The position numbers were made by a program, and so were the translations under genes. Positions 36,980-48,626 of a stretch of DNA of 64,000 nt are shown here, one piece after another. The DNA is from Actinokineospora bangkokensis (lineage in GTDB: Bacteria > Actinomycetota > Actinomycetes > Mycobacteriales > Pseudonocardiaceae): contig NZ_MKQR01000007.1 of the NCBI RefSeq assembly GCF_001940455.1, positions 23,378 through 87,377 on the forward strand, written 5' to 3'. Below the pieces are notes generated by a model that saw only the letters and a program-made list of their open reading frames with translations, was not told where the DNA came from and ran no database searches. Each line of letters begins with the position of its first letter. The first letter of the stretch is position 1.

Positions 36980-38281
36980 ATGGGCGCGGACGCCACCTGG
37001 CGGCAGGTCGTGCGGTTGGCGCTTCCCGCGTTGCCCGTGCTCGCCGCCGAGCCGCTTTACCTGCTGGTCGACACGGCTGTGGTCGGCCACCTGGGAGGCG
37101 TCTACCTCGGCGCGCTCGGGGTGGGCGCGATTGTGCTCGCGCAGGTGTCCACCCAGCTGACGTTCCTGTCCTACGGCACCACCTCCCGCGCGGCGCGGCT
37201 GCACGGGGCGGGCGACCGGGAGGCGGCCGTCGCCGAGGGGGTGCAGGCGACGTGGTTGGCCCTGGTGATCGGCGTGCTGCTGGTCGGGGTGGGGCAGGCC
37301 CTCGCCGGGCCGGTGGTGCGGGCGCTGGCCGGGTCGGGGCCGCTGGCCGACGCCGCGGAGTCCTGGGTGCGGATCGCGCTGATCGGCGTGCCGATGATCC
37401 TGGTGTCGCTGGCGGGCAACGGCTGGATGCGCGGCGTGCAGGACACCCGCACCCCGCTCAAGCTCGTGCTGCTCGGCAACGCCGTGTCGGCCGTGCTGTG
37501 CCCGGCGTTCGTGCACTACCTGCACTGGGGCATCGAGGGTTCGGCGATCGCCAACGTCATCGGGCAGGCCGTGGGCGGCGCGCTGTTCCTGCGGGCGCTG
37601 GCCCGCGAGCGCGTCCCGCTGGCCCCGGTGCCCGCGACCATGGGGGCGCAGCTGCGGCTCGCCCGCGACCTCGTGCTGCGCAGCCTGGCGTTCCAGGCGT
37701 GCTTCGTCTCGGCCGCCGCCGTGGCCGCCCGCACCTCGATCGGCGCGGCGGGCGCGCACCAGGTGGTGCTCCAGCTGTGGACGTTCCTCGCGCTCGTCCT
37801 CGACTCCATCGCGATCGCCGCGCAGGCGCTTGTGGGGGCCGCGCTCGGCGGGGGCGACGACCGGCGCGCCCGGCGGCTCGCGCGCACGCTGGCCGAGTAC
37901 GGGCTTGTGTTCGGCGTGGTGCTGGGCGTGCTGTTCGCCTCGCTGGCCGCGGTGCTGCCCCGGGCGTTCACCGCCGACCCGGTGGTGCTGGCGGAGATCC
38001 CGCACGCGTGGTGGTTCTTCGTGGCGCTGCAACCGGTCGCGGGCGTCGTCTTCGCGCTCGACGGCGTGCTGCTCGGCGCCGGGGACGCGGCGTTCCTGCG
38101 CACGGCGACGCTCGCCTCGGGCCTGATCGGGTTCCTGCCGGTGGTGTGGGTGTCGTTCGCCCTCGGCTGGGGCCTGGTGGGCATCTGGAGCGGGTTGGCC
38201 CTGTTCATGCTGCTGCGGCTGGTGACCCTGGTGGCCAGGACCCGCTCGGGCCGGTGGGCGGTCGTCGGCGCCGTCCGGTGA
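36980..38281 (+). CDS. MATE family efflux transporter (DinF-like)
   Basis: 433 residues, 12 hydrophobic segments, with the MATE signature PLYLLVDTAVVGHLG in TM1-2 and the repeat half containing IAAQALVGAALGGGD. DinF-type MATE genes sit just upstream of truB in many actinobacteria, and here truB follows after one MFS gene. Start: ATG at 36980 after GGGAGGACGG; the longer frame from 36905 covers promoter sequence. The spacer contains TTACCGTTACTGT and a GCGCA/TGCGC dyad that could hold the promoter. Substrate unknown (Na+ or H+ coupled drug efflux). Confidence 0.9.
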   Translation: MGADATWRQVVRLALPALPVLAAEPLYLLVDTAVVGHLGGVYLGALGVGAIVLAQVSTQLTFLSYGTTSRAARLHGAGDREAAVAEGVQATWLALVIGVLLVGVGQALAGPVVRALAGSGPLADAAESWVRIALIGVPMILVSLAGNGWMRGVQDTRTPLKLVLLGNAVSAVLCPAFVHYLHWGIEGSAIANVIGQAVGGALFLRALARERVPLAPVPATMGAQLRLARDLVLRSLAFQACFVSAAAVAARTSIGAAGAHQVVLQLWTFLALVLDSIAIAAQALVGAALGGGDDRRARRLARTLAEYGLVFGVVLGVLFASLAAVLPRAFTADPVVLAEIPHAWWFFVALQPVAGVVFALDGVLLGAGDAAFLRTATLASGLIGFLPVVWVSFALGWGLVGIWSGLALFMLLRLVTLVARTRSGRWAVVGAVR

Positions 38282-38289
38282 ACTGGACC

Positions 38290-38335
38290 GGTCATCGGAT
38301 GACCTGTGAGCACCAGCACAGTTAGGCACGCTAAC
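38290..38335 (+). promoter_or_regulatory. Two palindromes upstream of the MFS gene
   Basis: GGTCAT-CGG-ATGACC (38290-38304) and GTTAG-N5-CTAAC (38321-38335) lie between the MATE stop and the MFS start at 38386. They are good candidates for operator sites. The second superficially recalls an iron box but has three extra central bases. Confidence 0.45.
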
Positions 38336-38385
38336 GACCCGTGGTCGCACCGCGATGCACCCGGTGGAGCGTGAGGAGGCGTTGC

Positions 38386-39750
38386 ATGTCGTCGGTGGCC
38401 GCACCCCTGGGCGCGCGGACCGGCAGGCGCACCCTGCTCATCTGGACCGCCGCGGCGGTGGTCTACCTGCTGGCGGTGTTCCACCGCAGCTCGCTCGGCG
38501 TCGCCGGGCTGGAGGCCGCGGACCGCTTCCACATCGGCTCGGCCGCCCTGGGCACCTTCACCGTCCTGCAGATCGGCGTCTACGCCGCCATGCAGGTCCC
38601 CACCGGCCTGCTCGTCGACCGCTTCGGCCCGCGCGCGGTGCTCACCACCGCCGCGGCGTTCATGGGCGTGGGCCAGCTGCTGTTCGCCGTCGCGAGCGCC
38701 TTCCCGCTCGCCCTGCTGGCCAGGGCCACCCTCGGCATGGGCGACGCGATGACCTTCGTCAGCGTCCTGCGCCTGTGCGCGGCGCACTTCCCCCGCGACC
38801 GCTACGCCACCTACACCGCGCTCACCGCCGCCTTCGGCATGGTCGGCAACCTCGCCGCCACCGTCCCGCTGACCCTGCTGCTCGACAGCGCGGGCTGGAC
38901 GGCCACCTTCGCCGCCGCGGGCGCCCTGACCTCCTGCTACGCCCTGGTCGTCGCCCTGCGCGTCCGCGACACCCCGCGCGGCACCCCCGCCCAGACCACG
39001 GCCCTGTCCGCCCGCGAGGTCGCCCAGCACGTGCGCGCGGCCTGGTCGGTGCCCGGCACCCGCCTGGGCTTCTGGGTCCACTTCAGCACCATGTTCGCCC
39101 CCAGCTCGCTCGGCCTGCTCTGGGGCTTCCCGTACCTCGTCCAAGCCCAGGGCATGACCGCCGCGCAGGCCGGGTCGGTGCTGAGCCTGCTGGTGCTGGT
39201 CGCCCTGGTGCTCGGCCCCGCCATCGGTGAGCTCACCGCCCGCCACCCCACCGCCCGCCTGCCGTTCGTGTGGGCCTACCTGGGCACCGCCACCGCCGTG
39301 TGGGCGGTGCTGCTGGGCTGGCCCGGCGGCGTCGTGCCCAAGCCGCTGGTGGTCGTCGCCATCGGTCTGCTGTCCATCGGCGGGCCCGCGAGCAGCATCG
39401 CCTTCGCGCTGGCCCGCGACTACAACCCGATCGCGCGGGTGGGCACCGCGACCGGCGTGGTCAACGTGGGCGGCTTCTGCGCCATCACGGTGACGTGCCT
39501 GTCGGTGGGCGTCCTGCTCGGCGGCAACACCGCCGACGCCACGCCAGCGGACTTCCGAGTGGCGTTCCTGGCCATCGCGGTGCTGCTGGTGCTGGGGACC
39601 TGGCGGACCTGGGTGTGGTGGCGGCGGGCCAGGGCGGCGGTGTTCGCGGCGCGGGAGCGGGGGGAGGCCGTGCCGGTGCGCATCCGGCGGCGGGTCTTCG
39701 ACCTGCCCGCGCTGCCGGTCGCGGAGGTCCGGCCTGAGCGCGTGGCGTGA
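38386..39750 (+). CDS. MFS transporter
   Basis: 454 residues with 12 predicted TM segments. The loop 2-3 region reads GLLVDRFGPRAVL. The sequence resembles the MFS group near actinobacterial core genes (VYLLAVFHRSSLGVAGLEAADRF). The ATG at 38386 lies after GTGAGGAGG; the upstream frame from 38341 covers the ribosome site. Its C-terminal 45 residues are Arg-rich and cytoplasmic. Substrate unknown. The 200 bases after it (39751-39951) hold a weak CAACTC-GTGT-GAGTTG hairpin (39843-39858) and then the truB promoter. Confidence 0.87.
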   Translation: MSSVAAPLGARTGRRTLLIWTAAAVVYLLAVFHRSSLGVAGLEAADRFHIGSAALGTFTVLQIGVYAAMQVPTGLLVDRFGPRAVLTTAAAFMGVGQLLFAVASAFPLALLARATLGMGDAMTFVSVLRLCAAHFPRDRYATYTALTAAFGMVGNLAATVPLTLLLDSAGWTATFAAAGALTSCYALVVALRVRDTPRGTPAQTTALSAREVAQHVRAAWSVPGTRLGFWVHFSTMFAPSSLGLLWGFPYLVQAQGMTAAQAGSVLSLLVLVALVLGPAIGELTARHPTARLPFVWAYLGTATAVWAVLLGWPGGVVPKPLVVVAIGLLSIGGPASSIAFALARDYNPIARVGTATGVVNVGGFCAITVTCLSVGVLLGGNTADATPADFRVAFLAIAVLLVLGTWRTWVWWRRARAAVFAARERGEAVPVRIRRRVFDLPALPVAEVRPERVA

Positions 39751-39951
39751 GAGCTTGCCCGGGGCTTGGGTGGTGGGCCCGGTTGGGGGGATCCGCTGTC
39801 CGGGCTCGGCTTGCTCGGGTGGGCACCTTCTTCAAGCAGGACCAACTCGTGTGAGTTGTTGTGGGGGTTTGCGGCAGGGGTGAGGAAGGGGGCGAGCGGG
39901 GGGAAATCCCCCTGCGCCGGGGCGGGGGGTGGGGTTCTAGACTCGCCGGTC

Positions 39952-40890
39952 GTGTCCAGCCCGCAGGTCCCTCGTTCAGCTGCCCGGTCCCAGGCCCCCC
40001 GGCCGCCCAAGCAGGTCGTGCCCCCTGGTCTTGTCGTGGTCGACAAGGCGCCGGGGATGACCAGCCACGACGTCGTGGCCCGGGTGCGGCGGATCATCGG
40101 GACGAAGAAGGTGGGGCACGCGGGGACGTTGGACCCGATGGCCACCGGGATCCTGGTGCTGGGGGTGGAGCGGGCGACGAAGCTGCTCGGGCACCTGGCG
40201 CTGGACCGGAAGGTGTACCTGGCCACGATCCGGCTGGGCAGCTCGACCAGCACCGACGACGCCGAGGGCGAGGTGACCGGGGGCGCCGACCCGTCCGGGG
40301 TGACCGACGAGGCCATCGCGGCCGGGGTCGCCGCGCTGACCGGGGAGATCATGCAGGTGCCCAGCTCGGTGAGCGCCGTGAAGATCGACGGCAAGCGGGC
40401 GTACGCGCGGGTGCGGGCGGGGGAGCAGGTGGAGATCCCCGCGCGGCCGGTGACGGTGTTCCGGTTCGACCTGCTGGCCACCACGCGCGGTGACGGGGTG
40501 GTGGACCTCGACGTCATGGTCGACTGCTCCTCGGGCACCTACGTGCGCGCGCTGGCCCGCGACCTCGGCGCCGCGCTGGGGGTCGGGGGGCACCTGGCCG
40601 CGCTGCGGCGCACCCGGGTGGGGCCGTTCGACCTGCGGATGAGCCGGACGCTGGAGCAGTTGGAGACCGACCCGGGGCTCTCCCTGGACATGGACGCCGC
40701 GGTGGCCACCGCCTTCCCGCGGCGCGACCTCGACCGGGTGGAGGCGCAGGCGCTCGGGCACGGCAAGCGGCTGCCCGCGGCGGGCATCGGCGGCACCTAC
40801 GGCATCTTCGACCCGGCGGGCAAGGCCGTGGCGCTGGGCGTGGACGAGGGGCGCACGGCGCGCGCGCTCGTCGTGCTGAACGTGCCCTGA
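39952..40890 (+). CDS. truB: tRNA pseudouridine(55) synthase
   Basis: 312 residues. The catalytic-Asp motif KVGHAGTLDPMATGILV is intact, preceded by VVDKAPGMTSHDVV; the C-terminal region ends in a short PUA-like segment. TruB makes pseudouridine 55 in the T-loop of tRNAs. The start is GTG at 39952, with a TAGACT box at 39938-39943, only 8 bases upstream, which suggests a leaderless message. It is followed by ribF as in most actinobacteria. Confidence 0.95.
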   Translation: MSSPQVPRSAARSQAPRPPKQVVPPGLVVVDKAPGMTSHDVVARVRRIIGTKKVGHAGTLDPMATGILVLGVERATKLLGHLALDRKVYLATIRLGSSTSTDDAEGEVTGGADPSGVTDEAIAAGVAALTGEIMQVPSSVSAVKIDGKRAYARVRAGEQVEIPARPVTVFRFDLLATTRGDGVVDLDVMVDCSSGTYVRALARDLGAALGVGGHLAALRRTRVGPFDLRMSRTLEQLETDPGLSLDMDAAVATAFPRRDLDRVEAQALGHGKRLPAAGIGGTYGIFDPAGKAVALGVDEGRTARALVVLNVP

Positions 40891-40930
40891 GCCACGCGGG
40901 CCGAGCCCGGCCGGGGGCACCCGCGGGTAC

Positions 40931-40936
40931 TAGGCT
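40931..40936 (+). promoter_or_regulatory. -10 box for leaderless ribF
   Basis: TAGGCT ends six bases before the ribF GTG, and no Shine-Dalgarno sequence lies between. The transcript probably starts at or next to the start codon. Confidence 0.6.
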
Positions 40937-40942
40937 TGCCGC

Positions 40943-41887
40943 GTGCAGCGTTGGCGCGGTCTGGCGGACCTCCCCGGGGGCTGGGGTCGCTGTGTGGCGA
41001 CCATCGGCGTGTTCGACGGTGTCCACCTCGGACACCAGGCGTTGATCGGGCGGGCGGTGGAGCTGGCCGCCGAGCGGGGGCTGCCGTCGGTGGTGGTGAC
41101 CTTCGACCCGCACCCGTCCGAGGTGGTGCGCCCCGGCAGCCACCCGGCCCAGCTGACCACGCTGCGGCGCAAGGCCGAGCTGGTCGAGGGGCTGGGCGTC
41201 GACGTGTTCTGCGTGCTGCCGTTCACCCCCGAGCTGTCCAAGGTGCCCGCCGACGAGTTCGTCCACGAGCTGATGGTCGAGCGGCTGCACGTGGCCGCGG
41301 TCGTGGTGGGGGAGAACTTCACCTTCGGCCACCGCGCGCAGGGCACCGTGGAGCTGCTGGCCGGCCTGGGCAAGCGCTTCGGGTTCACCACCGAGGGCGC
41401 CCCGCTGGTCACCGCGGGGTCGGCCGGGGACCTCACCTTCTCCTCGACCTACATCCGCGCCTGCATCGACGCGGGCGACGTGCGCGCCGCTGCGGTGGCG
41501 CTGGGCCGCCCGCACCGGTTGGAGGGGATCGTGGTGCGCGGCGACGGCCGGGGGCACGAACTGGGCTTCCCCACCGCCAACCTGTCCACCCCGCGGTTCG
41601 CCGCGGTGCCCGCCGACGGGGTCTACGCCTGCCGGTTCACCCTGCTCAACGCCCCCGACCGGGGGCCGCTGGACGCCGCGGTGTCGGTGGGCACCAACCC
41701 CACCTTCTCCGGCCGCGAGCGGCGGGTGGAGGCGTTCGTCCTCGACGTCGCCGAGGACTTCTACGGCCAGCGGGTCGCGCTGGACTTCGTCGAGCGGCTG
41801 CGCGGGATGGAGCGCTACCCCTCCTCGGAGGCGCTGGTCGAGCAGATGCACAAGGACGTCGAGCGGACCAGGGTCCTGCTCGCCTGA
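40943..41887 (+). CDS. ribF: Bifunctional riboflavin kinase / FAD synthetase
   Basis: 314 residues. The N-terminal adenylyltransferase domain has GVFDGVHLGHQ (nucleotide-binding HxGH) and SSTYIRACI; the C-terminal kinase domain has RGHELGFPTANL and GTNPTFSG. It converts riboflavin to FMN and FAD. It follows truB by 52 bases with its own TAGGCT box. In this window flavin supply also serves the FMN-dependent monooxygenase, GMC and reductase enzymes of the cluster, though the gene is plainly housekeeping. Confidence 0.96.
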   Translation: MQRWRGLADLPGGWGRCVATIGVFDGVHLGHQALIGRAVELAAERGLPSVVVTFDPHPSEVVRPGSHPAQLTTLRRKAELVEGLGVDVFCVLPFTPELSKVPADEFVHELMVERLHVAAVVVGENFTFGHRAQGTVELLAGLGKRFGFTTEGAPLVTAGSAGDLTFSSTYIRACIDAGDVRAAAVALGRPHRLEGIVVRGDGRGHELGFPTANLSTPRFAAVPADGVYACRFTLLNAPDRGPLDAAVSVGTNPTFSGRERRVEAFVLDVAEDFYGQRVALDFVERLRGMERYPSSEALVEQMHKDVERTRVLLA

Positions 41888-42037
41888 GCGGAAACGCGCC
41901 CGCCGCGCGGACCGATCCACCCGGTGACCCCCGCGCCGGGCCGTTCGCACCGGTTCCGCCCCCGCGATCGGGCCTGGCCTGGCAGGATGGCCCCGCGGAG
42001 CGACCGCTCGGGGCGGGAGCACAGGGGAGAGGCGCAG

Positions 42038-42508
42038 GTGGAGGACCACAAGATCGTCCAACGCAACATCGCCCTGCAGCGGGAGTGGTACGGCGAGCCG
42101 CTCGGCGACCGGGTGCGCAGGCTGGTCGTGGCCTTCGACGTCTCCCAGGCCAACCTGGCCGACGTGCTGGGCATCAGCGCCCCGATGCTCTCGCAGGTGA
42201 TGTCCGGGCGGCGCGCGAAGATCGGCAACCCGGCCGTGCTGGCCCGGCTGATCATGCTGGAGCGCAAGGTGCTCACCCCCGAGGTCGCCTCCGGCCGCCG
42301 CGAGGCCCTGCAGCGCGCGCTGGAGGACGTCCGCAACTCCAAGCCCTCGGTGACCAGGGACAACCTGCCGGTGGACATCGGCCGCAGCGCGATCATGGCG
42401 CTGCGCCGGATCGCCTCCCCGGACGACCTCACCGCCGCGGCGGGCCTGCTCAGCGACCGCTACCCCGACCTGGCCGACCTGCTCCGCCGGGCGGGCAAGC
42501 GCGCGTGA
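42038..42508 (+). CDS. Small XRE-like DNA-binding protein
   Basis: 156 residues. A helix-turn-helix lies at about 25-60 (FDVSQANLADVLGISAPMLSQVMSGRRAKIGN), followed by a helical region. GTG at 42038 follows AGGGGAGAGG. The stop overlaps the start of the RNA ligase-like gene. Proteins of this kind are found between ribF and rpsO in related actinomycetes; function unknown, presumably a regulator. Confidence 0.8.
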   Translation: MEDHKIVQRNIALQREWYGEPLGDRVRRLVVAFDVSQANLADVLGISAPMLSQVMSGRRAKIGNPAVLARLIMLERKVLTPEVASGRREALQRALEDVRNSKPSVTRDNLPVDIGRSAIMALRRIASPDDLTAAAGLLSDRYPDLADLLRRAGKRA

Positions 42509-43017
42509 CGCGCCACTTCTCCGCCTTCCCCCTGCCCGACCCCGTCGCCGACCACCTCGCCGCCGCGCTGGACGCGCTGGACGTCCGCCCGCCGCTGCGC
42601 CGGACGCCGCGGGAACAATGGCACGTCACCGTCGGTTATTACGGTGCGGAAGACCCCCATGCCCGGCTGGCCTCCCTCCGGGAGAAGGTCGCCGGGTTGC
42701 GGGCGCCCAGGCTGCGGCTCCGCGGTTCGGGCACCTTCGCCTCGGTGGCCCTCCTGGTCGTGCGGGACAGCACCGGGGCGCTGGAGCCCCTGGCCGAGGC
42801 CGCGGACTTCGCGGTGGGCGGTCACCCCGCGTACTCCCCGCACGTCACCGTGGCCACGTGGTCGCGGCGGGAGGACCGGGGGCCGGGGGAGCGGTTGGCC
42901 GCCGACCTGGTCGACTACTCGGGCCCGTGGTGGAGCCCGTCCGCGCTGGTGCTCTACGCCAGCGAGGACGGCCGGTACACGCCGGTTGACCAGGTGGGAC
43001 TCCGGGCGCCGGGGTAG
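42505..43017 (+). CDS. thpR: 2'-5' RNA ligase family phosphoesterase
   Basis: 170 residues. Both catalytic HxT motifs of the 2H phosphoesterase superfamily are present: WHVTVGYYG (about residue 35) and PHVTVATW (about residue 114). Such proteins act as RNA 2',3'-cyclic phosphodiesterases (ThpR). The GTG start lies in the stop of the preceding gene (GTGA). The pairing with an XRE-like gene is tight, so they are co-expressed. Confidence 0.83.
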   Translation: MTRHFSAFPLPDPVADHLAAALDALDVRPPLRRTPREQWHVTVGYYGAEDPHARLASLREKVAGLRAPRLRLRGSGTFASVALLVVRDSTGALEPLAEAADFAVGGHPAYSPHVTVATWSRREDRGPGERLAADLVDYSGPWWSPSALVLYASEDGRYTPVDQVGLRAPG

Positions 43018-43149
43018 CCCGGGGGGAGAACTGCTAACCTTGGGATTTGGGTGCGGCTGCGGTCCGTGGCGGCCGTCACCGACTTCCCGGGGACGGGGGT
43101 TTCCCGGCCCGGGCCGCACGGCACAGTCACGAAGCAGGAGTAGCACCCA

Positions 43150-43419
43150 GTGGCACTGACCACCGAGCAGAAGAAGTCGATCCTCACCGAGTACGGCGTG
43201 CACGACTCGGACACCGGATCGCCCGAGGCCCAGATCGCGCTGCTGACCAAGCGCATCAAGGACCTCACCGAGCACCTCAAGGAGCACAAGCACGACCACC
43301 ACTCGCGTCGTGGTCTGCTGCTGCTTGTCGGCCGCCGCCGCCGGCTGCTCAACTACCTGACCAAGGTGGACATCGAGCGCTACCGGTCGCTGATCCAGCG
43401 GCTCGGCCTGCGCCGCTGA
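43150..43419 (+). CDS. rpsO: 30S ribosomal protein S15
   Basis: 89 residues, full length, with the family core [31 protein letters not shown] and [17 protein letters not shown]15 binds 16S rRNA early in small-subunit assembly. GTG at 43150 follows AGCAGGAG. A TAACCT box at 43035 may be the promoter. The gene pair rpsO-pnp is conserved. Confidence 0.97.
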   Translation: MALTTEQKKSILTEYGVHDSDTGSPEAQIALLTKRIKDLTEHLKEHKHDHHSRRGLLLLVGRRRRLLNYLTKVDIERYRSLIQRLGLRR

Positions 43420-43424
43420 GCACG

Positions 43425-43462
43425 ACCCGGGGGGAGGGGCCGCGAGGACCCTCCCCCCGGGT
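43425..43462 (+). terminator. Strong hairpin between rpsO and pnp
   Basis: A perfect 14-bp stem, ACCCGGGGGGAGGG (43425-43438) with its complement at 43449-43462, and a 10-base loop; no U-tract. It may act as a partial terminator or as an RNA processing and protection site, as is known between rpsO and pnp in other bacteria. The remaining leader (43463-43695, 233 bases) includes CCCGCAC-agggaGTGCGGG near 43581-43597 and no gene. Confidence 0.8.
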
Positions 43463-43695
43463 GTCCCGCCCCCGCGGCGGGACTCGAACCTGACAAGCAA
43501 CGAAGAGGAACCAGGGCGAGCACGCCACACGCGCTGCGGGACCAGTTCGCCGGTCCTCGGTAGTGGTCTCCGGGACCGCCCCCGCACAGGGAGTGCGGGG
43601 AGCCCGAGGACTTCGATCGAAGACCGGCCTCGTCCGAACCGCGACCCCGTGCTCGGGTAGTGCGCGCGCCCAGAGGACCGAGGAGAACCAACTAC

Positions 43696-45956
43696 ATGAC
43701 GGACACCACCGTCCACGAGTCGACCGCTGTCATCGACAACGGCAAGTACGGCTCCCGCACCATCCGCTTCGAGACCGGCCGCCTCGCGCGGCAGGCCGCG
43801 GGCAGCGTCGTGGCCTACCTCGACGAGGAGACCATGCTGCTGTCGGCGACCACCGCCTCGAAGCAGCCCAAGGAGCACTTCGACTTCTTCCCCCTCACGG
43901 TGGACGTCGAGGAGCGCATGTACGCCGTCGGCCGCATCCCGGGCGCGTTCTTCCGCCGCGAGGGCCGCCCGTCGACCGACGCGATCCTGACCTGCAGGCT
44001 GATCGACCGCCCGCTGCGCCCGTCGTTCGTCGACGGCCTGCGCAACGAGATCCAGGTCGTCATCACCGTGCAGTCGCTCAACCCGCAGGACCTCTACGAC
44101 GTGGTGGCCATCAACGCCGCGTCCGCCTCCACCCAGCTCGCGGGCCTGCCGTTCTCCGGCCCGATCGGCGGCGTGCGCGTCGCGCTGATCGAGGGCCAGT
44201 GGGTCGCCTTCCCGACCCACGAGCAGCTGGGCGGGGCCGTGTTCGACATGGTCGTCGCCGGTCGCGTGGTCACCAAGGCCGACGGGTCCGCCGACGTCGC
44301 GATCATGATGGTCGAGGCCGAGGCCACCGAGAACGTCATCGACCTGATCGGCGAGGGCCAGCAGGCCCCCACCGAGGAGGTCGTGGCCGCGGGCCTGGAG
44401 GCCGCGAAGCCGTTCATCAAGGTGCTCTGCGAGGCCCAGGCCGAGCTGGCCGCGCACGCGGCCAAGGAGACCCGGGAGTACCCGACCTACCCGGCCTACC
44501 AGCCCGACGCCTTCGAGGCGGTGTCCGCCGCCATCTCCGACGAGCTGGCCCAGGCGCTGACCATCGCCGACAAGCAGGAGCGCGAGGCCCGCATCGACGA
44601 GGTCAAGGCGCTGTGCCTGGAGAAGGTCGGCGCGGTCGAGGGCGGCGCCTTCGACGGCCGCGAGAAGGAGGTCGGCGCGGCCTTCCGCTCGGTGAACAAG
44701 AAGCTGGTGCGCCAGCGCATCCTGCGCGACAAGGTGCGCATCGACGGCCGCGGCCTGACCGACATCCGGTCGCTGTCGGCCGAGGTCGCGCTCATCCCGC
44801 GGGCGCACGGCTCGGCGCTGTTCGAGCGCGGCGAGACCCAGATCCTCGGCGTCACCACGCTGAACATGCTGCGCCTGGAGCAGCAGATCGACTCGCTGTC
44901 GCCCGAGACGCACAAGCGCTACATGCACCACTACAACTTCCCGCCGTTCTCCACCGGTGAGACCGGCCGCGTCGGCTCCCCGAAGCGGCGCGAGATCGGC
45001 CACGGCGCGCTCGCCGAGCGCGCGCTGGTGCCGGTGCTGCCCAAGCGCGACGAGTTCCCCTACGCCATCCGCCAGGTCTCCGAGGCGCTGGGCTCCAACG
45101 GCTCGACCTCGATGGGCTCGGTCTGCGCGTCCACCATGTCGCTGCTCAACGCCGGTGTGCCGCTCAAGGCGCCGGTCTCGGGCATCGCGATGGGCCTGGT
45201 CTCCGACGAGGTCGACGGCGAGACCCGCTACGTGGCGCTGACCGACATCCTCGGTGCCGAGGACGCCTTCGGCGACATGGACTTCAAGGTCGCGGGCACC
45301 AAGCAGTTCGTCACCGCGCTGCAGCTGGACACCAAGCTCGACGGCATCCCCTCCGAGGTGCTGGCCCAGGCGCTCAGCCAGGCGCGCGACGCCCGGTACA
45401 CCATCCTGGAGGTCATGGCCGAGGCCATCGACGGCCCGGACGAGATGAGCCCCTACTCGCCGCGGGTCACCTCGGTGAAGATCCCGGTGGACAAGATCGG
45501 TGAGGTCATCGGCCCGAAGGGCAAGATGATCAACTCCATCACCGAGCAGACCGGTGCCGACATCTCCATCGAGGACGACGGCACGATCTACGTCGGTGCC
45601 GCGGACGGCCCGTCCGCCGAGGCCGCGATCGACCTGATCAACGCCATCGCGAACCCGCAGCTGCCCAAGGTCGGCGAGCGGTTCCTGGGCACGGTGGTGA
45701 AGACGGCCGCGTTCGGCGCGTTCGTCTCGCTGCTGCCGGGCAAGGACGGCCTGGTGCACATCTCCAAGCTCGGCAAGGGCAAGCGCGTCGGCAAGGTCGA
45801 GGACGTGGTCAACGTCGGCGACAAGCTGCGCGTGGAGATCGCCGACATCGACCAGCGCGGCAAGATCAGCCTGGTCCTGGTCGACGAGGAGTCCGCCGAG
45901 GGCGGCGAGACCGCCCCGCAGGCCGAGGCCCCGGTCACCGAGGCGGCCAACGCCTA

Positions 45957-45957
<1 letters not shown>
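43696..45957 (+). CDS. pnp: Polyribonucleotide nucleotidyltransferase (PNPase)
   Basis: 753 residues: two RNase PH domains (about 10-240 and 345-560) separated by a helical domain, then a KH domain ([20 protein letters not shown]) and an S1 domain ([29 protein letters not shown]). PNPase degrades RNA phosphorolytically, and in actinomycetes also adds 3' tails. The ATG at 43696 follows GAGGAGAACC; the longer open frame from 43660 lies in the leader. Its TAG overlaps the start of the M16 peptidase gene. Confidence 0.97.
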
Positions 45958-48166
<2,209 letters not shown>

Positions 48167-48185
48167 CAGCGGTTAGGATCCCCCC

Positions 48186-48626
48186 GTGTCCTCCCGCACC
48201 GTCTCGATCATCCTGACCGCCGTCCTGGTGGTCTACTTCGTGCTGCTGGGCGGCCGGGCGGTGGCGCTGTTCCGGGACGGGTCCCCCATCGCCGTCGGCC
48301 TGGGGGTCGGGGTCATCATCCTGCCCGTCGTCGGCGTGTGGATCGCCTGGTCGACCTTCCGCTTCGGGGTGCGCACCGAGAAGCTGGCCCGCGCGCTCGA
48401 CGCCGAGGGCGGGTTGCCGGACACCTCGGACCTGCCCCGCATGCCCTCCGGCCGGGTGGACCGCACGGCCGCCGACGCCTGGTTCGAGACCCAGCGCGCC
48501 GAGGTGGAGCAGCGCCCGGAGGACTGGCGCTCCTGGTACCGCCTCGCGGTCGCCTACGACGTGGCGGGCGACCGCTCCCGGGCCCGCGAGGCCATGCGCA
48601 AGGCGCTCGACCTGGCGGGCGTGTGA
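48186..48626 (+). CDS. Membrane-anchored TPR-like protein of unknown function
   Basis: 146 residues: two TM helices (about 5-25 and 36-56), then a soluble domain that ends in a single TPR-like hairpin (DWRSWYRLAVAYDVAGDRSRAREAMRKAL). TAGGAT at 48174-48179 ends six bases before the GTG, so the gene looks leaderless. The stop overlaps the following hydrolase gene. Proteins of this type follow dapB in related genomes; role unknown. Confidence 0.78.
   Translation: MSSRTVSIILTAVLVVYFVLLGGRAVALFRDGSPIAVGLGVGVIILPVVGVWIAWSTFRFGVRTEKLARALDAEGGLPDTSDLPRMPSGRVDRTAADAWFETQRAEVEQRPEDWRSWYRLAVAYDVAGDRSRAREAMRKALDLAGV

Noticed and set aside
38321-38335. Possible iron box (TTAGG...CTAAC) upstream of the MFS gene
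   Set aside because: The IdeR/DmdR consensus has the half-sites closer together; this one has three extra bases in the centre, and the downstream gene is not a known siderophore exporter.
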